From Natrarchaeobaculum aegyptiacum (GTDB taxonomy: Archaea; Halobacteriota; Halobacteria; Halobacteriales; Natrialbaceae): 64,000 nt of DNA. The notes beneath the pieces were generated by a model. It had not been told where the DNA came from and ran no database searches. It worked only from the letters and a program-made list of their open reading frames with translations. Of this stretch, positions 59,985 through 64,000 are shown piece by piece. The stretch spans positions 310,001 to 374,000 of the forward strand of contig NZ_CP019893.1 of NCBI RefSeq assembly GCF_002156705.1. The letters are read 5' to 3'. Each line of letters begins with the position of its first letter. Position 1 is the first letter of the stretch. A program made the translations under genes and the position numbers.

Positions 59985-61215
59985 ATGTCTGCACAAGACA
60001 ACCCGTCCTCTGACACCAGTCAGGGGGGTCGAGTTCTTCCAGGGCACGTTAGATTCCACTGACGAAATAGAGTCAGCACGTGTCTTCGATACCACCCTCC
60101 GGGATGGTGAACAGTCACCCGGAACCTCGTTCTCGTACGACGACAAGCGTCAGATCGCCGCGATCTTAGACGAGATGGGTACCCACGTCATCGAAGCCGG
60201 GTTCCCAGTCAACTCAGACGCCGAGTTCGAAGCCGTCCGTGACATCGCGTCGTCGACGTCGACGACCACCTGCGGACTGGCGAGAGTCGTCGAGGCCGAC
60301 ATCGAAGCGGCACTCGAGTCGGACGTCGAGATGGTGCACACGTTCGTGTCCACCAGTGACGTCCAGATCGAGGATTCGATGCACGCCACGCGAGACGAGG
60401 TCGTACAGCGCGCAGTCGAGTCGGTCGAGCGAATCAAAGAGGCGGGAGCGATCTGCATGTTCTCGCCGATGGACGCGACCAGAACCGACGAGCAGTTCCT
60501 GATGGACGTGATCGAAGCGGTCACCGACGCGGGAACCGACTGGATCAACATTCCCGACACCTGCGGCGTCGCGACGCCGACCCGGTTCAGGGCCATGATC
60601 GAGAAGGTCTGTGCCCACACCGACGCGCACATCGACGTCCACACCCACGACGACTTCGGGCTGGCCACCGCCAATGCACTGGCCGGCATCGAAGCGGGAG
60701 CGGATCAGGCCCAGGTGTCGGTCAACTCCATCGGCGAACGCGCGGGCAACGCCGCCTACGAGGAGTTCGTCATGGCCGTCGAGTCCCTCTACCAGACGGA
60801 CACGGGGATCGACACGACCCGCATCACCGAGCTGTCGGAGATCGTCGAGGACAAGAGCGGTATGCCGACCCCGGGCAACAAGCCCGTCGTCGGCGACAAC
60901 GCCTTCTCCCACGAGAGCGGCATCCACGCCGCCGGCGTCATCGAGAACTCCGATACGTTCGAACCGGGCGTGATGACCCCCGAGATGGTCGGTGCCGAAC
61001 GAAAGCTGATCCTCGGGAAGCACACCGGAACCCACTCGGTCCGGGAGCGCCTGCGCGAGCAGGGCTTCGACCCGACCGCCGACGAGGTCAAGGCAGTCAC
61101 CCGGCGGGTCAAAGACTACGGTGCCGAGAAGCGACGGGTCACCGTCGACGATCTGGAACGCTTCGCCGAAGAAGCCGGCGTCGACCGCCAGCGCGAAGAG
61201 GGGGTGCGCGTCTAA
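59985..61215 (+). CDS. leuA: 2-isopropylmalate synthase / LeuA-family acyltransferase, apparent +1 frameshift near the start
   Basis: The body from 'VEFFQGTLDSTDEIESARVF' on encodes about 395 residues of a LeuA/citramalate synthase-type enzyme: 'DTTLRDGEQSPGTSFSYDDK', 'HVIEAGFPVNSD', 'HIDVHTHDDFGLATANALAG', 'VNSIGERAGNAAYEEFV' and 'GDNAFSHESGIHAAG'. It condenses acetyl-CoA with a 2-oxoacid. The C-terminal LeuA regulatory domain is absent (short form). The best start, ATG 59985 (MSAQDNPSSDTSQG), is one base out of frame; removing one G from the G6 run at 60023-60028 joins it to the body. An in-frame ATG at 59878 exists but adds 50 unrelated residues. leuA plus ilvBN downstream favours leucine synthesis. 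Confidence 0.85.
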
Positions 61216-61363
61216 CCGATGTCCGCCCCGTTCGCTGCCGCTCGAGAGCACCGGCTACGCCGGTCGCCGACGCCCGAGTGGACTGCATCGGCGACGCCGA
61301 CCGGGGTAACCGGGTCGACCGAACCGACTGGACCGACCGCGCCGATCGGGCTGACTCACAACA

Positions 61364-61371
61364 GTTATAAC
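61364..61371 (+). promoter_or_regulatory. TATA box of the ilvB leader
   Basis: The octamer GTTATAAC lies about 29 bases before the ATG at 61397. Transcription from here would begin near 61394, giving ilvB a 5' leader of about 220 nt, unusually long for haloarchaea. Confidence 0.5.
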
Positions 61372-61396
61372 CCCGGCCGACAGTACGTCACTATCA

Positions 61397-61489
61397 ATGA
61401 CGTACCGCGCTCGACTGTCGGGCCACGCCGACGCGAACGGGACCGGCAGCGACGCGTTCGCTCCGATTCGTATTGTAGGGGCTTTCTAG
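61397..61489 (+). CDS. 30-residue leader ORF upstream of ilvB (candidate leader peptide)
   Basis: ATG 61397 to TAG 61487-61489 encodes MTYRARLSGHADANGTGSDA then FAPIRIVGAF. The last codons include ATT, ATT and GTA (Ile, Ile, Val), which are rare codons in GC-rich haloarchaea and specify end products of the ilv pathway. The stop codon lies inside a hairpin. The layout resembles bacterial attenuator leaders, but such control has not been established here; it may be chance. Confidence 0.35.
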   Translation: MTYRARLSGHADANGTGSDAFAPIRIVGAF

Positions 61490-61493
61490 CCCC
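61478..61493 (+). promoter_or_regulatory. Hairpin at the end of the leader ORF
   Basis: Perfect 6-bp stem GGGGCT (61478-61483), loop TTCT, AGCCCC (61488-61493), overlapping the leader ORF's stop. No T-run follows, so it is not a classical terminator. Confidence 0.45.
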
Positions 61494-61613
61494 ACATCCA
61501 GTACGTCTTCGTCTTCGGTCCGGAATTGCCGCATCGTTTTCAGAGCGACCAGCCAGCCAGCAGATGATCCCAGACCGACACCACAACGACCGCCACCGCG
61601 CGGGAGAGTATCG

Positions 61614-63422
61614 ATGAGCGAACGCGCAGCATCGGTCACACCAGACGAGACGGACGAACAGGACGACGACCAGCACGCGACCACCGAGACGGAACTCGAG
61701 TCCGAGCGCGAGGCCGCCGATTCGAAACCGGCGCCCGTCACCACGGGTGCCGAGGCCGTCGTGCGCGCCCTCGAGAACGCGGGCGTCGAGTACGCCTTCG
61801 GCGTGCAGGGCGGGGCGATCATGCCCGTCTACGACGCCCTCTTCGACTCGGACATCTACCACGTGACGATGGCCCACGAACAGGGCGCATCGCACGCCGC
61901 AGACGCTTACGGTATCGTCTCCGGCGAGCCGGGCGTCTGCCTGGCGACCTCGGGGCCGGGCGCGACGAACCTCGTCACGGGCATCGCGGACGCCGACATG
62001 GACTCGGACCCGATGGTCGCCCTGACGGGACAGGTCCCGACGGCGTTCGTCGGGAACGACGCGTTCCAGGAGACAGACACCACGGGTGTCACTGCCCCGG
62101 TCACGAAGGACAACACCTTCTCGACCGACCCCGACCGGGTGGGAACGGACGTCAGCGAGGCCTTCGCGCTCGCTCGCGAGGGCCGACCCGGTCCGACGCT
62201 GGTCGACCTGCCCAAAGACGTCACCAAGTCCGAGACCGAGCGCGAACCCGACGGCCCCGCGGTCCCGGAGACCTACCACGTCCAGGAGCGGGCCGATCCC
62301 GAGATCGTCGCGGCCGCAGCCGAACGGATCGAGAACGCCTCGAGACCCGTGATGTTGCTCGGCGGCGGCGTCATCAAGGGTGAGGCCAGCGACGTCTGTC
62401 GGGAGTTCGCGATCGATCACGAGATCCCGGTCATCACGACGATGCCCGGCCTCGGCGCGTTCCCCGAGGACCACGAACTCTCACTCGAGATGGCGGGCAT
62501 GCACGGTACCGGCTACGCCAACATGGCGATCAGCCTCACCGATACGTTGATCGCCGTCGGCACGCGGTTCGACGACCGCCTGACCGGCGGCATCGAGACC
62601 TTCGCGCCCGACGCGGAGGTCATCCACGTCGACATCGATCCCGCCGAGATCAGCAAGAACATCCACGCGGACTACCCGCTGGTCGGCGACGCCGGCACCG
62701 TCGTCTCCCAGCTGGCCGAGGCCGTCACCGAGTCGCCCCGGGCAACCAAGTGGCGCGCCCAGTGCCAGCAGTGGAAGTCCGACTACTCGATGGCCTACCA
62801 GACGCCCGACGACGCGCCGGTCCAGCCGGAGTTCGTCGTCGAGGCGCTCGACGAAGCCACGAGCGACCAGGCGATCGTGACCACCGGCGTCGGCCAGCAC
62901 CAGATGTGGGCCTGCCAGTACTGGACCTTCACCGAGCCACGCACGTGGGTCTCGAGTCACGGGCTCGGGACGATGGGCTACGGCCTGCCCGCCGCGATCG
63001 GTGCCCGACTCGCCGCCGACGACGACCAGGAGGTCGTCTGCATCGACGGCGACGGCTCGTTCCTGATGACCTTACAGGAACTCTCCGTGGCCGTCCGGGA
63101 GAACCTGGATATCACCGTCGCGGTGCTCAACAACGAGTACATCGGGATGGTTCGACAGTGGCAGGACGCCTTCTTCGAGGGCCGTCACGCCGCCTCCGAC
63201 TACCACTGGATGCCGGAGTTCGACAAGCTCGCCGAAGCCTTCGGCGCGCAGGGCTTCCGCATCGACGAGTACGACGAGGTCCCAGACACCATCGAAGAAG
63301 CACTCGCCTACGACGGCCCGTCGGTGATCGACGTCCACATCGATCCCGCGGCGAACGTCTACCCGATGGTGCCAAGCGGCGGCGACAACAACCTGTTCGC
63401 ACTGACGGAGGATCAGCTATGA
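61614..63422 (+). CDS. ilvB: Acetolactate synthase large (catalytic) subunit
   Basis: 602 residues. TPP enzyme with the three expected domains: PYR domain with the activating Glu in 'TMAHEQGASHAADAYG', central domain, and PP domain with 'GDGSFLMTLQELSVAV' through 'VLNNEYIGMVRQWQDAFFEG' (GDG..NN). It makes 2-acetolactate or 2-aceto-2-hydroxybutyrate from pyruvate in valine, leucine and isoleucine synthesis. The first 45 residues are an acidic haloarchaeal extension ('DETDEQDDDQHATTETELES'). Its TGA overlaps the ilvN ATG (ATGA). Confidence 0.95.
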   Translation: MSERAASVTPDETDEQDDDQHATTETELESEREAADSKPAPVTTGAEAVVRALENAGVEYAFGVQGGAIMPVYDALFDSDIYHVTMAHEQGASHAADAYGIVSGEPGVCLATSGPGATNLVTGIADADMDSDPMVALTGQVPTAFVGNDAFQETDTTGVTAPVTKDNTFSTDPDRVGTDVSEAFALAREGRPGPTLVDLPKDVTKSETEREPDGPAVPETYHVQERADPEIVAAAAERIENASRPVMLLGGGVIKGEASDVCREFAIDHEIPVITTMPGLGAFPEDHELSLEMAGMHGTGYANMAISLTDTLIAVGTRFDDRLTGGIETFAPDAEVIHVDIDPAEISKNIHADYPLVGDAGTVVSQLAEAVTESPRATKWRAQCQQWKSDYSMAYQTPDDAPVQPEFVVEALDEATSDQAIVTTGVGQHQMWACQYWTFTEPRTWVSSHGLGTMGYGLPAAIGARLAADDDQEVVCIDGDGSFLMTLQELSVAVRENLDITVAVLNNEYIGMVRQWQDAFFEGRHAASDYHWMPEFDKLAEAFGAQGFRIDEYDEVPDTIEEALAYDGPSVIDVHIDPAANVYPMVPSGGDNNLFALTEDQL

Positions 63423-64000
63423 CACGCGAACGCGGACTCGAGGGGCCACCACCGGAAGAACGCGAGACGCCAGCGGGACGGCGAAACACCCAGGGGATCC
63501 GCATCGATCCCGAAGTCGAGGCGACCCACGAGCCACGGCGGACGGTCATCTCGGCGCTGGTCGAACACGAACCCGGCGTCCTCTCGGACGTCTCGGGACT
63601 GTTCTCCCGGCGGCAGTTCAACATCGAGAGCCTCACCGTCGGTCCGACCGAAGACGAGTCCCGCGCCCGGATCACCCTCGTGGTCGAGGAACCGGACCCG
63701 GGAATCGAACAGATCAAGAAACAGCTCCGCAAGCTGATCCCGGTCGTCTCGGTGCGCGAACTCGAACCCGACGCGATGCGTCGGGAACTGGCACTCATCA
63801 AGGTCGAGTCAGACCGGCCCGACCAGGTCGCCGCCGTCGCGTCCATGTACGACGCGAAGACGGTCGACTCCTGTCCGGCAACGGCGACGTTCGAGATCAC
63901 GGGCGCCCGTCAGAAGATCGACGCCGCGATCGAGACCTTCGAGCAGTTCGGCATCCGGGAGATCTCCCGGACCGGCACGACGGCGCTCGCTCGCGGCACC
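63419..64000 (+). CDS. ilvN: Acetolactate synthase small (regulatory) subunit, cut by window end
   Basis: The ATG at 63419-63421 overlaps the ilvB stop. 194 codons are visible. After a 40-residue hydrophilic start comes the ACT domain 'TVISALVEHEPGVLSDVSGL' with 'FSRRQFNIESLTVGPTEDES', then 'QLRKLIPVVSVRELEPDAM' and the C-terminal small-subunit domain ('ELALIKVESDRPDQVAAVAS'). The ACT domain binds the feedback inhibitor (valine or similar). The next genes of the haloarchaeal operon (ilvC, leuCDB) are expected beyond the edge. Confidence 0.93.
   Translation, partial: MTRERGLEGPPPEERETPAGRRNTQGIRIDPEVEATHEPRRTVISALVEHEPGVLSDVSGLFSRRQFNIESLTVGPTEDESRARITLVVEEPDPGIEQIKKQLRKLIPVVSVRELEPDAMRRELALIKVESDRPDQVAAVASMYDAKTVDSCPATATFEITGARQKIDAAIETFEQFGIREISRTGTTALARGT

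Larger units (their letters stand above)
61216..61613. other. leuA-ilvB intergenic leader region
   Basis: 398 bases. It holds a TATA box at 61364-61371, a 30-codon ORF at 61397-61489 and a hairpin at 61478-61493, described separately. The longer frame 61219-61617 is Arg/Pro-rich and looks like a shadow. Confidence 0.5.

Noticed and set aside
1-64000. CRISPR array, rRNA operon, replication origin, complete insertion sequence, intein
   Set aside because: No regularly spaced direct repeats, no rRNA sequence, no cdc6/orc gene, no intact transposase and no intein block were found; only a decayed transposase and possible intein scars remain.

Overview
The window is a 64 kb stretch of haloarchaeal chromosome. 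Evidence: high GC (mostly mid-60s percent by eye), strongly acidic Asp/Glu-rich proteins, archaeal information-processing genes (family B DNA polymerase, PAN ATPase, aEF1-beta, Mre11/Rad50, NreA), a haloarchaeal suf cluster, Tat/lipobox signal peptides, TATA boxes sitting about 27 nt before start codons, and many small haloarchaea-specific proteins. A member of the Natrialbales is likely, but that is inference. Most of the window is core genome, with few accessory islets.

Layout. 1-4.5 kb: partial LLM flavin monooxygenase, double VOC protein, cheR with a flagella-cluster zinc protein, and an ACAD10/11-like acyl-CoA dehydrogenase. 4.8-7 kb: a lysine-rich Tat-exported repeat protein, tRNA-Arg(CCT) with a partial 3' duplicate beside it, tatA, a peroxiredoxin and an extragenic palindromic element. 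7-16.5 kb: quinone reductase, Bat-type HTH regulator, CPBP protease, cupin, aminotransferase, lipoprotein, korAB and an FAD/NAD oxidoreductase. 16.7-21.8 kb: mutL, a DHDPS-family aldolase, MBL hydrolase, GNAT. 21.9-23.9 kb: an accessory islet with a PD-(D/E)XK-like protein divergent from an HTH + His-motif protein pair that resembles a toxin-antitoxin module. 23.9-30.1 kb: SDR, halocyanin-like blue copper protein, archaetidylserine synthase, HEAT protein, surface-anchored PLD protein.

30-35 kb is an iron/Fe-S module on the minus strand (sufC-sufB-sufD-ferritin-like-DtxR). 35-45 kb is the replication, repair and proteolysis core (polB; three small haloarchaeal proteins; rad50-mre11; HTH; pan). 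45-49.2 kb has a small membrane protein, GMP synthase glutaminase subunit, zinc ribbon, XPB-like helicase, then a decayed IS5-type transposase and a low-GC lipoprotein. 49.3-59.6 kb is mixed (membrane proteins, DUF302, AI-2E transporter, nreA, HVO_2753-type zinc finger with aEF1-beta, MFS, hydrolase, MaoC). The window ends in the branched-chain amino acid operon leuA-ilvB-ilvN (ilvN cut by the end).

The most unusual signals are: (i) two short low-GC, recoded patches in polB, one bounded exactly by the classical pol-b and pol-c intein insertion motifs, suggesting past intein homing and loss; (ii) a G6 tract that puts the apparent leuA start ATG out of frame with the rest of the gene; (iii) a roughly 220-nt ilvB leader with a 30-codon ORF that ends in Ile/Val codons at a perfect hairpin; (iv) a two-copy extragenic palindromic element with a compensatory base change; (v) the divergent nuclease-like / HTH / His-motif islet; (vi) a tRNA-Arg 3'-end duplicate typical of an attachment-site scar.
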